Positions 40,301 to 51,600 of a stretch of 64,000 nucleotides of DNA are shown here, in pieces. Source of the stretch: Anas platyrhynchos (lineage: Eukaryota > Chordata > Aves > Anseriformes > Anatidae); the NCBI RefSeq assembly GCF_047663525.1, contig NC_092590.1, positions 21,326,001 through 21,390,000 on the forward strand, in the 5' to 3' direction. A program made the position numbers and the translations under genes. The notes below the pieces were generated by a model. It saw only the letters and a program-made list of their open reading frames with translations, had not been told where the DNA came from and ran no database searches. Numbering within the stretch: position 1 is the first letter of the stretch; each line of letters begins with the position of its first letter.

Positions 40301-41602
40301 ACAGCAACATTGCCAGTACTGTGCTGAATATCCAGACATGGTACCTGAGGCCAGGATAAAAGGACGTTTTTTTAACTTTTATAATACCATATACACTATA
40401 TTATATACACACTATATAACTTTTATGATACTCTAACATTATAACTAATCAGTTGCAATTACAACTTTAAAAAGCTGATAAATAAGAGGTGGAGCTTCAA
40501 TGCAGATGAATTATATCTATTCCTTATATGTAGAGTGTCCAAACGGTTGTTGTAGAATTTCGTTAAAGTGCTTTCTCTTATGGATATGCATGTTGCAATG
40601 TTTCTCTTATGCATGTTGCAACGGTAGGAATGTGAGCAAAATGCTGTGCTGACTGACAGGCTTAGCTCACCTTCCACACACATCTGGTGCTGTCCAGAGC
40701 TATTCCTTTGATGCCAGGGCATTTGCTGGAGAAAATATTTTTATTGAAGTATTTTTGTTTCACAGATTTTTTTCCAGTGATTTTGTTCCCTTTCTAAATT
40801 AGAGAGGGATTGATGTGCCATCTAGATTTTTGCTGGAGCAAAAAAACATCGGCACAAGTATTAATGACTGGGGATTTAACTCTACCTCCAGGTGGTATCG
40901 GTAGAATGCCTCTAGCCCACCACGAACCTGGAGCATTGCTCAGATCCTTAATGTTTCTGCCTTGGAGCCCAGCACAATGCATATCCTGAAAACGGTAGCT
41001 TCTTTCCCTTGTTCTGACAATTGGACCACGATGACTGAAATACAAATCCTATCAGCTTTTCTGAAAAAGAAATGGAAAATAACAGTAAATGATGGCATAA
41101 ATACTACCAAAAAACAAAAACAAACAAACAAACAAACTAAAAACATTTTAAAAAATAGGTAACCCTTTTTTTGTTTTTCCCTATTTTTTTTCCTCAGCAA
41201 AGTTTTGGGAACCCAGTCCTGTAAACTGCAAGCCCTAAAGCAAGTCGCTAAGAGCGTGCAGTAGCAACGCAGAAAAAGTAGAAAACGACCAGAAACTGAC
41301 TGAAATGACCTCCAGCTTCCCCTGCTCTATTTTTAGCTGGGAATTCCTGGAGGAGACCAAACGAGCACAGCACTGCGTGAGGCGAAACTGCCGTAAATAA
41401 AGGCTCCGGACGTCATCTGAGCCTCGTGGTTTTGACGTCGTGATTTTACTAGTCTTCTTCCAGTCAGGTAAAATCGTTTATAGAGCTCATCACAGTTTGC
41501 GTATTTTATTTTAGGAGCAAAACGAGCCCGACGCCTCAACGGCGGCCCCAAGCCAGCTCCCGCTAAACCCGCCACCGCGCTGAGCGCCGCCCTGACTGGA
41601 AA

Positions 41603-41622
41603 ACTACACCTCCCAGGAGGCG
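41603..41622 (+). promoter_or_regulatory. ZNF143/THAP11-type motif (forward)
   Basis: ACTACACCTCCCAGGAGGC resembles the ACTACAAYTCCCAGNNTGC consensus, differing mainly at its variable positions, and is followed by a GTTGCG segment like the extended motif. Confidence 0.6.
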
Positions 41623-41665
41623 TTGCGGCCAGATAGAACGAGCGCGGGCGCTCTCCTCGCGCGGT

Positions 41666-41684
41666 GCACGCTGGGACTTGGAGT
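41666..41684 (-). promoter_or_regulatory. ZNF143/THAP11-type motif (reverse)
   Basis: Read on the minus strand as ACTCCAAGTCCCAGCGTGC, nearly identical to the consensus. It faces the forward copy about 45 bases away. Confidence 0.7.
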
Positions 41685-41744
41685 TTCAGCCGTCCCGCCC
41701 TTCCACCGCGCTGCGCAGGGCTCCCCTCCCAGAGGCGCGCAGAA

Positions 41745-41754
41745 GCGCGGGAAA
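41745..41754. promoter_or_regulatory. E2F-type site
   Basis: GCGCGGGAAA is the reverse complement of TTTCCCGCGC, a canonical E2F element. Confidence 0.5.
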
Positions 41755-41771
41755 CTCCGTCCTCCGCGCCC

Positions 41772-41779
41772 TGACGTCA
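41772..41779. promoter_or_regulatory. Full palindromic CRE
   Basis: TGACGTCA, the consensus CREB/ATF site, about 100 bases before the inferred start of PCM1 transcription. Partial CRE-like sites occur at 41408-41417 and 41433-41440. Confidence 0.75.
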
Positions 41780-41835
41780 CGTAGCCCGGCCGGGGCCGGC
41801 GCACCCGCAAGCGCGGAAGGGCACCTGCGAGCCGC

Positions 41836-41849
41836 GTTACCACGGCAAC
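41836..41849. promoter_or_regulatory. RFX X-box
   Basis: GTTACCACGGCAAC fits the RFX X-box (GTNRCC, short spacer, RGYAAC) on both half-sites. RFX factors drive many ciliary and centriolar genes, which suits PCM1. Confidence 0.75.
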
Positions 41850-41879
41850 GGTGCGGATCCCTCCGCCTCGCCCGCCCGC

Positions 41880-42058
41880 CTCCCGCACTGTGGCGGCGCC
41901 TCCAAGATGGCGGCGGCGGCGGTGGTCGGGGCCGGGCTGTGAGGCCCCGCGGGCAGCGCCGCGCTCCAGAGCCCGCCGCTGCTGGAAGGCGACGCCCGCG
42001 GCCGGGGCCGGGGCAGGAGCAACGACCGGGCCCGGGGCCGCCGCCCCTCCGCCGCGGG
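41880..42058 (+). other. PCM1: PCM1 non-coding exon 1 (inferred) with short uORF
   Basis: GC-rich leader ending at a donor-like GGG|GTGAGG at 42058/42059. The 5' end is inferred from the YY1 motif AAGATGGCGGC at 41904-41914. An ATG inside that motif (41907) opens an 11-residue upstream ORF, MAAAAVVGAGL, that stops at 41942; its context is strong (A at -3, G at +4). Exact exon limits need transcript data. Confidence 0.5.
41904..41914 (+). promoter_or_regulatory. YY1 motif
   Basis: AAGATGGCGGC is the canonical YY1 site typical of positions just downstream of housekeeping transcription starts. Confidence 0.8.
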
Positions 42059-45000
42059 GTGAGGCTGTGGGGCCAGGCGGGGGCCGCCCGCTCCGCTCTG
42101 CGCTGCCCGGCGGCGGGAGGAGGCCGCGGGGCGGGCCCCGGGCTGGCTGAGGGCACGGGGGGCTCTTACCGGGTTTTTTTATAGCTGTTGCCTTTCTCCA
42201 GGCGAAGTTGCAAGCTGAAGGGTTTTTCTGGGGGGGTGTTGCAGCGGGGGTGAGTGCTGTTGGGAAGACGTGCCGGCGGATCTGGTGCAGATAAAAATAC
42301 TGGAAAAAAATAAATAAAAAATCTAAATTTATATCTTTATTATTAAATCCTGTGATACTTCAGAGTAGTTTTTATATTGCTGCAGCATGCACAAAATGTG
42401 TGTGATCCTAATCGCTCTGGCAGGTACAAGTTTTGACCATAATCTGCCCTGTTACCTTATTTTTACTGTAATAAATGTACTTGAGAGGATTTTATTATTA
42501 TTATTATTATTATTTTCCTCAAGTTCCTGATAATTATTGTAAGGCAGCATGCACACGCTCAAGCACAGCTTTTGTGCAGATTCCCTAATGTGCAAGGAGC
42601 TAAGATTGCGATCGGGTTGCTGGATGCAGGAGTGGGATGATGGGAGGGCACCAGGGCTCTTAGGAGAGGATTTCATCCGGCTGGGGAAATGTAAAGGAAG
42701 GCAGACCACAAATCGGTGAAGTGTGGGGGAGAAGAGGCACAGCTGCTTGTGTGAGAGTTTTATTTCGGAGAAGAAAGCTGGCTGAGCTTCCATGTTATTA
42801 TAACTGAGGTGAAGAGAGAAAATGAAGAGAGAAAATAAGCCCATTTGAATATAACTTATTTGGAAACATGAGGAACGGTAATATGAATGCTTAGAGACTT
42901 AGTGTCTGAGAAGGACGTGGTTCTGTTAATATATTTTTCTTAAAATTCACTTGGTGAAAGTAATCAGGTTGCTGTTATTTTTGAGCTGTATTTAGTAGAA
43001 TACTAAATTTAGTAGAATACTCAATACTAATGAGTGAGCCTGGGGTTCTTATTTGAGAAAACTTTTCCGAATATTGCATCTGTGGTAGTGAACTTACTTC
43101 ATAAGTGATTAGAAACTCTTAGAACAAGGATAGGTGAAAACAGCTTTTGTGGAAATTTTCAATGAAATAAGTGTGAACGTTTATTTGTATTATGTGAAGA
43201 TAAATACTGCCGCTTCTTGGTTTTGCATGGAAGGTAGGAAAAATCACCTTTGCTACAGTTTCAGTAGAATTATATAAGGGTATTACAAGGAAACGGCTTA
43301 CTGAATTTGGCTGTGAACCCAGATGGTCTCCGAGCTTGTCAAGATGAACTCATTGTGCTTAGCGGTGTAGGTCAGGTTGGAGTGCCAGTGGAAATGTCGG
43401 GTCTTGCACAGCTGAACAGGCCTTCTGTAACTGGAGAAAGTGTTTATAAAACAGCTGTTGCTAAAATAAGCTAAATTGATAACTATGTTTTTGCTTTGAG
43501 TGCTTGTCAAATTTGCCTGGAGTTGGTGGGAGAGTTTCTCTGTGAACTGTTCCTAGGATAGTTGCATTTCCACGTGTAAACAAACACGCTGTGTAAGGGC
43601 ATCATGTTTTTATTTTCTAAATTAATCTGACAGTTCCCCTGGATGAAAGTGGCCCAGAAGGTGTGTTTGTATAGATCTGTCTTGGTTTTGCTCTTGGCAT
43701 GCCTTGGCTTTTATTTGCTTTCCTGAAGCCTACAGCTAGAGCTTATAGAGCCATATGACTAGCCAGACTGGAGAGCTGATCCACTTATCTCATCTGGGTT
43801 TTTTTGCTTGTTTGGTTTGTTAGTTGGCTGGACTAGTTTATAGGTGGTACCCTCTGATTGCTTGGACTTGTGAATGCTTGTGGTGGGACAAAGAAGGGAT
43901 ATGGATGGGTGTGCCAGCGCAGTGGGGCTCAGATCTGCCACTTTCCAAAGTAGCAGGCGGTAATTATACAGGTATTGTGGTTCTGATTGTGGCTGCAGAA
44001 GCTGAATTGCTCCTGCAGTGTGTCAGCGTGACTGAGGGTGATCCACTGCCAAGTGGAGAGGTGGTTGTGCTGGGGTGAGCATGCCTTGTAGATCCCATTT
44101 TCTAAATGGTGTAGCAGTACTAAGGTGTGTTTGCATCCAAATCCTGCTTTGTGCAATTCCACCTACTGTTGTTAGCTGTACGGTGTGATTTTGGTGAAAT
44201 ACTATATATATAAATGACTTAGGTATACTAGTGCAGCCTTTTAAATGTCAGCTTCCTCCCCATCCCCCATCCTGGAACTGATTATAAAGATGTTTCTTAG
44301 ATGCTGCATAAAATTTTGAGTTTTAGGTGATTTCTTCAGCTGCATGCTGTGAAGTCTTGGTGTGAAAATTCCTACTAGATAGGATGTAGAAAAATGCTTA
44401 GAAATGAACGGTCAATTTTCTGTGTTTTTCAGTTAAAGATACAATGGCAATCATGGGCTAATACTGTAGTTAAACCTTCCTGGAGAAAGTATTTACAAGA
44501 TGGTCTCTCTTCTACCTCTGTAAAGAACTTTGTGTTGTAAAGCTGTTATGAGGAGCAGGTTTGTAGCTGTGAGCAGTGGACCTGTGTGAGCAGTAGTTAG
44601 GATATGCAGCTCTTGTTGCAGCCTGATGGTACATACAGCTAGGTATTCTGCCTCCTGTTGAGCAGGGTAATCTAATTTTTGTGCTACAGAGGAATACTTT
44701 GTTTCTGACCTTTCAGCTTTAACAATTTTTAAAATTCCTGTTTGTGTCAAAACTAGTAGAGGATGTGAGAATTCCTAAGGTATAGGTTGCTTAATCTGCA
44801 CAGAATGAGACAGTTAATGAGAACAGCAAAGCTCTAGGAAAACCATTTATTTACCTAGAAACTATTATGTAAGTGGCATGGCATTACCAGCTTAAATACC
44901 TTAACCTGTAGTAAAGAATATAGCAAACTTACTGTTGATGTCCATTTTCTGTGTGTTGTATCGACATGTCTTGCCTTCGGTGCTCTGTCAGCTTCTTAAT

Positions 45001-45487
45001 ATTGAAACAAATTCAGAACTTCGACATCCAGGAGGCAACTTTGGAGGTCGAGTATCGAATAGACACCACTCTGGACCTGAAAGTGCAGGCTTGATGAATC
45101 CCAGAGTAGTCTTTGCAAGCTCTCTGCAGTGTACTTTTAAAGTGAGGAATATTGAGATCCTCAAACATAGTTTGTTTCCTAAGAGCAGTGATTTAAAAGG
45201 AAAAGCAAAAGGGGTGTAAAAAAATACACACAAAGCTGAGCAAAATGCATGCAAGCACATAAAACCAGCACTCCCTTCACACAGCGTCTTGATTAATTTT
45301 TAATGCCAGTATCTGTTCTTCTCTCTGTTACATTTTTATGTACACGGGTTTTAGTTTCCTAAAACAAGTTTGTGTTTTCATTTTATTACAAATACGTAGT
45401 TGTCATCTCAGATTAGAGATCATAATGTAAAATATTCTATATGAATGGATTGTAATGTAGCCTATTCCTCTCAACTATTTCTTTTAG
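42059..45487 (+). other. PCM1: PCM1 first intron (3.4 kb)
   Basis: From the GTGAGG donor of the non-coding exon to an acceptor ending TTCTTTTAG at 45487. It holds an (ATT)n microsatellite at 42490-42515 and no supported coding exon. An additional untranslated exon cannot be excluded. Confidence 0.65.
42490..42515. repeat. (TTA)n microsatellite
   Basis: About eight trinucleotide units in the first PCM1 intron. Confidence 0.95.
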
Positions 45488-45606
45488 ATTCTTTTTAGTG
45501 GGTGCTTATCATGGCAACGGGAGGTGGTCCATTTGAAGAAGGCATGAATGAGCAGGACTTGCCCAGCTGGAGCAATGAGAGCCTTGATGACAGGCTGAAC
45601 AACACG
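45488..45606 (+). CDS. PCM1: PCM1 coding exon 1 (start codon)
   Basis: About 23 untranslated bases, then the ATG at 45511 and residues 1-32 (MATGGGPFEEG through DDRLNNT). The donor is GTATA, phase 0. A second possible acceptor AG at 45497-45498 would shorten the leader by 11 bases without changing the protein. Confidence 0.95.
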
Positions 45607-48600
45607 GTATATTTCATCTTAGGTCTCGGTTGTCGTTTTATGCTGTATGTTAAAATTAGTAAGTAGATTCTGTTACGCAGGCAACAATGGAAAAAACTAA
45701 GTCTTTTCAGTACTTCTCAATTTCAAAAGTTCTAAACTGCTTAAGAGTCTTTGCCAAAGAAGAGATACAATTTTAGCTTTATTGTAAGCTAATTAAATGC
45801 ATAGCAAGATGGTACAGGTTAAAAATTTCCAGACAAGCTATTCTGAATTTAAGCAATGGAAAAAATGATATTTTGTAATGTGACATTTGCTCTAGGAATC
45901 TTAGTAGCAGCGCATGTTTTGGTATCACTCTTATTTTTAAAAGAGAAGCAAAATCCCTTTCACTGAATTAAACATTTGCTATCCACACAGACAGAAAGTA
46001 AATATGACTACTACTTCCTTTCATTTCCTTTGCCTTAAGGACTGGGGAAGTCAACAGAAAAAAGCAAACAGATCATCAGAAAAAAACAAGAAGAAGCTTG
46101 GTGGAGACGCAGAAACGAGGCTTACTAATGATATATCTCCAGAATCTTCACCTGGAATGGGACGACGGAAGACCAGGACTCCTCATAGTTTTCCTCATGC
46201 ACGATACATGACCCAGATGTCTGTTCCAGAGCAGGCTGAACTAGAAAGACTTAAGCAAAGAATAAACTTCAGTGATCTGGATCAGGTTTGTGTGAATACT
46301 AGCTTCCACTGTAAGTGTGACTACAAAAATGAATAAAGAAAGCTTTCATAAGCAACTTAGATTTAAAAATAAATAAATCTCATGTTCTGTGGGAGCCAAA
46401 TCACAGCTCCAGTTCTGAACTTGAGGAAACTGGAAAGTTGAAGACCATGGCTTTTCTATGCCTGAGGGTATGCCATCAGTCTTTACTTTATTTGTCTCAA
46501 TTATTAACAAATGTCTGTGTCCTTAAATGAGTATTTATTACTCATCATACTTGTCTGCCACTTGGAAATGTCTGTTATCTTATTTGAAAGTATGTTCTTA
46601 AAGTGACATAGTTTGTGATTCTGACCACTGCTATCCTTGTGCATTAAGCAGAAGAGCAGCATTAAGAATTGCTGCTCTGTAGTACAGCGAGAAGCACATC
46701 ATGAATTCTTGAGCCATAACTGTTTCTTTGGGAATATTGGCATGTTTAGCCTTCCCTTGTCCAAAGCAATGGGAAGTGAGGGATTATCTCACTGTCAACA
46801 GAATGATAAATTTGTCCTAACAGTTTCAGAATAGAGGTTTGTTAATTTTTACTAAAGCTTGCTGTTAACTTGTTTGGGTTGTGAAGAATATCTATCAAAC
46901 GTGATTCATTGTTTTGACTTAGACTATAAAAACCAGGCAGAGCTGCTTCCAGAAATGTATGTTATTGGAACAAGTTGGTGTTCAGAAGTTTTTAAAGAAA
47001 AGCTAAAATATGAGATTATATTTTGCAAGTTTATGCTGTTCTTGTTTAGTTTTATGATTCTCTTAAATACCTGGAGAAGTAGGATGCCATTCACTATAGC
47101 AAAGGCAGAGGCCACAGCAAGGTTGAGGAGCTGAGCTTTGTGTGGGACTGCAGATCCCTTCCACTTCTCAGCTGTTCTGGGAGGGTGGGCTGCTTTCTGG
47201 AAACTATGACAGAGACCACTGGCATGGTCTTGATTAGCGAAACTAATCAGAGCTGAGAATATATTGGAGAAAAAATAAAACAATTGTTCTTTGTTTTGTT
47301 TGTTTATAGAGAAGCATTGGAAGTGATTCTCAAGGCAGGGCAACGGCTGCTAACAACAAACGTCAACTTAATGAAAACAAAAAACCATTCAACTTCTTGT
47401 CACTGCAGATAAACACTAACAAAAGCAAAGGTCCTGCGTCAGATTCCCAAAAAAAAGAAAGCGGGATACCGTTGCAATGTAAAGAGTTGTTTGAAGCTGC
47501 TCTAAGTAAGGATTTCTTGCAGAATTGTCAACTCTCTCATCAAGAAGATGGAAGAGGAGAACCAGCTATGGATAGCAGCCAGGTACTTGCTTAGCCTGTA
47601 AGGTCTACAGAATAAGCACTCTTCAAAAGGTTTTACTGACCCTATTACTTTTCAGGTGCATCTTTCTTAATTTCCAGTATAACTGTTGTAGTTAAACTTG
47701 TATTGGATGTCCTTATTAGTAAATACTGTTCTACAAGGCAACCTGAGGAAAAGATGAAACCAAGCTTAATGTATTGTCCATTAGACCTTACTGTCCATTT
47801 ATTACCATTTTTAAAAGTGCTAATTTTCATCATAGAAGTTATTCTCTGTTATACAGTTTGAGGAAATAGTCTCATAGTTCAGTATTTTCACATGTTAGTA
47901 GTAAGCTCAATTCTGTTAAGGTTATGTCAACAAGAAGCCCTGTGCTTCAGCACTTTATGCATGCATATATTCTCGTTATAAAGGCTTTTGACTTGTAAGC
48001 ACATTTCCGTAAGTGGTTAAATGATTGAAAGTCCAGTATGTCACCCTATTGCTGCTACTTTACTGTTGCTGTCACCATGTTTTGTGCATTACAGACCTTA
48101 CAGCTGTAGCTGAATGCATTCAGTAATTTCAGTGTCTTTACAGATTGTGAGCAGACTAGTTCAAATTCGCGACTATATTGCTAAGGCCAGCTCCATGCGG
48201 GATGATCTTGTAGAGAAAAATGAAAGATCGGCCAATGTTGAGCGTTTATCACACCTTATAGATCACCTTAAAGAGCAGGAGAAATCCTATCTGAAATTTT
48301 TGCAAAAGATGCTTGTAAGTTTGAGAACATAATGTATTTGTTTCTGCACTGTAAGATTTGATTTTTATAAGGAGTTGACTGTTGCTGTTTTGATGGTGCT
48401 ACTGGGGGTGTTGGTTTTTGAAATGTAGTTCCTTCCATAATTCATTTTTACCACCCCATTTGCATAGCTCTTGATTTATGCCACTGAAATATTTCAGGCT
48501 AGAGAAAATGAGGAGGAGGATGTTCGGACTATAGATTCAGCTGTGAGATCTGGTTCTGTAGGTGAGAGCACATCGCTAAACATTGATGTGCAGTCTGAGG

Positions 48601-51600
48601 CTTCAGATACCATGGTAAGCTGCTTTTTAGTAATTTAGTAATTAAAGTGCTAGAAGTGAAGGCTCATCTGGGTTTTGTTTTTTCCTCCTAATTGTTGTGA
48701 CAGCGACATGATCTGCAGTTCAATTCAAAAATACTAAATCCCCTAACCTTCTGTTCAGGAGGTATACATGCACATGTTGGACTTTCTTCAATATGAATTT
48801 AAAAATCAATACTTCTGTCACAACAATATCTCTTGACAGTTTTTCTTTAATCTTTATTCAAAGGAGATTGAAGGGTTAAATGTGTATTTCGGTAAAGGTA
48901 TGCACGGAACTGATGTAGGAAGGAATAGTTTTCCATGCGACTTTTCATCTGTAAGTTTTTCTGTTGGTGGGAAAACTTACTGGTGTTAGGTAGGGATGAG
49001 AGGGTTATAAATGAGTGATCAGTGAGCTGTTGGTCAAACACCTTCCTAGTCATATGGTAGAAATACTGTCTGAACACAGAAGTTTCTCTTTTTTTTTGAG
49101 AGATGGGCATCTGTTAGAAAATGTTTTCTGAATTAATCCTGAAATTCACAGACAATCTTCTTTCCTATCTATAAAACCTCTATATCACAAGCAGTTCTTT
49201 TAGTAGGCAAGTTAAATTGCTGTCCTATGTTCTATGTCTTCCAATACTTCCAATGCACTGAGGAAAAATAATAGCTGGTGCTCTTGTACCCAGTTAGTAC
49301 TCAGTACTCCACAAATGGTAACTGAAGTGCTTAGAAGTAAAGCAACAGTTAAGATCCTAAGGGATCTTTGTAATTACATTCTGAAATATTTTTTGCTGCT
49401 GTAAAGAAATACAAGTACAGACAGGGAATATGTATTTTTAACTTTATAAAGTTTAATTTAAAAATGGAAAAAGACCAGATTTCAAGAGATATTAATATAA
49501 GCATGCATTTTTCTTCATCTTTGCAAAAGGAGCTCTAGTTTGCCATTTGGCTCTTCATTTTGCAGCTGATTTCTCTTTATACGCAGTTTAAATATATGTA
49601 GAATGAACGCTGCTGCTCTTGTCAAGTTGATTGCTATGTGGAGTTTCATTGTTATGCATTGTAAGAATGACTAAAAATATCTTTGCTTTTTAGTAGATTT
49701 TATTTGGTAGTAGTTTTCAGTATATGCCAAGATACAAGTGGGTTGGTTTGCAGCTTAAAAATGTGTGCTAAGCTGGAGTACAAAATCTAACATACTAATT
49801 GTTTAGCAAAGGAGGTGTCTTTGAGCTTTTATCCCTGCATTGAGGACAAACTGGGGAGTTCAGCTTTACAAGAACAGGTTACAGACATTGGTGTTAGAGC
49901 AAGACCTAAAGAGAAAAGCAACATAGCTGCCCTGAATGACAGGGAGATCTGGCCTTGTAGAATTAATAGCCAAGGACATGGATTGTCATCTAAGGTACAC
50001 CTCAAAATATTATTTTAGCCTCAGAAACATGGCTTATACGTGCTGATTTTATTTTTGTCCCTGTTAACCTGCTTCGGATGTATTTGTTACCTATTGTTGA
50101 ATGTTTCCATTTGCCCAGCTTATCTGTATCTAGCTGTCCTTTCACTGAATTCATTTTCTTTACCTAGAGTTGTTTTCTTTAACAGCATTCTCTTCTCAAG
50201 TGTCAATACTGGTAGAGAAAATAATACCTAACTACATCAGCTGTACAGAAGGTGTGCTGACAGAGTAATAGATGACCCTTCCAAATCCTCTGTTCTCTTT
50301 CAAGGAAAGCATATTGTAAATTGGGCTTTCAGACACTTGTCATAGTAATTTCAGAAATTGTGGGGGAAAAAATGAATTGGGGAGTTAGATGTCAGTTGTT
50401 CCATGTTTTTTGTAATAGATTTTCGTAAAAATCTCTGGTTGGAAGTTGAAGGCCAGAATGTCTTGGAGTCTAGAATTTGATATGTTTGTAGGTTTTCTAC
50501 AGCTTTGTCTTCATTTCTGATAAAAAAAATAAAATAGGCATTTTTTAATAAATCAAACATTTAAATGTTTTGTCAAGCTTATCATTTTAATCGTAGACCT
50601 AAACCTGAGAAGTTTGTTTTTTAATGAACACTGGCAAATCTGGTACTTCACGGATTAAAGCTTAGGTTACTAATTAGGTGTGTGAGACTCAAGAGACCCA
50701 GAGTTTTTCCCTTTCCTCCCTCCATTCCTTCCCTTGTTGATTTCATTGTGCCTCTACTCTGCTTTATACTCTCAAAAACTTAGCAGGAAAGTTTAGTGCC
50801 AGTTGCAGCGCATGTTTTAGTGATGCTTCTCTGAGAAGCTGAGAATTCGAGATGTGTTCTGCTTTATCTGCTGGGAAGCTGAGTTCTGTGGTACCCAGGA
50901 CATGTTAATAAAATACCTATTCTGACTTTCAGTGCTGAGTTTGTTTTGCATTTAGAGAATTTTGTAGTTTAGGAACTCAGAACTATGTGGTGAGATGATG
51001 GTTTTAAGACAGGAATTCATAAATATTTGAAGAGAATATTGCTAAGGAAAAAGAGGCAAAATTTTCCATGTTTTTATCTGCATAGTGTAATAATCAAACT
51101 TAAACAGGAGCAGGATCTTTACCTGTGGGAAGTCTCCTGAAATACGTAATTTGCTGATAATTCCTGAAAAAAAAGAGGCAAATTTCCAATTATTAATTAG
51201 GATAGTAAGAGGAAAGTAATTTTTTTCCTAATGTATTTTAACTGTACAACATGCTTTCATTCCTTCAGTTTATTTCTATATGGTTGAAAATAGAGAGGGG
51301 TTTGTGCATGTCTTGTCTTGAAATTGGTTTGCCAAAGTCTGGGTGGGGTAGTTGAGTTGCTGTTGCAAAAATGTAGCATGCAAAACTAAATGCACACTAT
51401 AGAATCACAGAATGGCTTGGGTTGGAAGGGACCTTAAAGGTTATCTAACTCCAACCCCCCTGCCATAGGCAGGGAAATAGGTTAGAGAAGAATAACTACG
51501 CAAAATTTTCTGCTGAAAATGTAGAGATTTTAGGTTAGTAAATCAATCTAGATCTTGTAACTCCATGATACCACGCCTTATGTTGCTTAGCTTTAGCAGT

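Larger units (their letters stand above)
29562..41399. other. Non-coding interval between FGL1 and the PCM1 promoter
   Basis: Almost 12 kb with no supported coding exon on either strand. The FGL1 leader exon and promoter should lie here or, less likely, in the CpG island to the right, but there is no CpG-rich block before 41.4 kb and I could not identify a convincing liver-type promoter by eye. It contains the large compound microsatellite at 32.6 kb, long T and A runs at 30.4, 36.7 and 37.3 kb, and AAAAC-type repeats at 33.45 and 41.1 kb. Confidence 0.7.
41400..42170. promoter_or_regulatory. PCM1: CpG-island promoter of PCM1
   Basis: Base composition changes abruptly from AT-rich to strongly GC- and CpG-rich, with the densest part at about 41520-42160. 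The island contains, in order, CRE-like sites (41408-41417, 41433-41440), two opposed ZNF143-type motifs (41603-41622, 41666-41684), an E2F-type site (41745-41754), a full CRE (41772-41779), an RFX X-box (41836-41849) and a YY1 site (41904-41914). No TATA box is apparent. This is a housekeeping-type promoter, and the gene on its right is PCM1. YY1 sites of this class usually sit just after the start of transcription, so I infer initiation near 41870-41900. Confidence 0.9.

Noticed and set aside
41333..41575. Minus-strand 80-residue frame at the left edge of the island as a divergent gene
   Set aside because: No family resemblance and no downstream exons found. At most it would lie in a promoter-upstream antisense transcript.
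41678..42184. Long GC-rich open frames on both strands in the CpG island (up to 168 residues)
   Set aside because: Stops are rare in CpG-rich DNA. The products are Ala/Arg/Gly/Pro-rich in all frames on both strands, and the region is explained as promoter and non-coding exon.
44935..45260. Overlapping plus and minus open frames of 90-94 residues in the first PCM1 intron
   Set aside because: No similarity recognised and no fitting splice phase to the PCM1 start exon, which begins with its own ATG.
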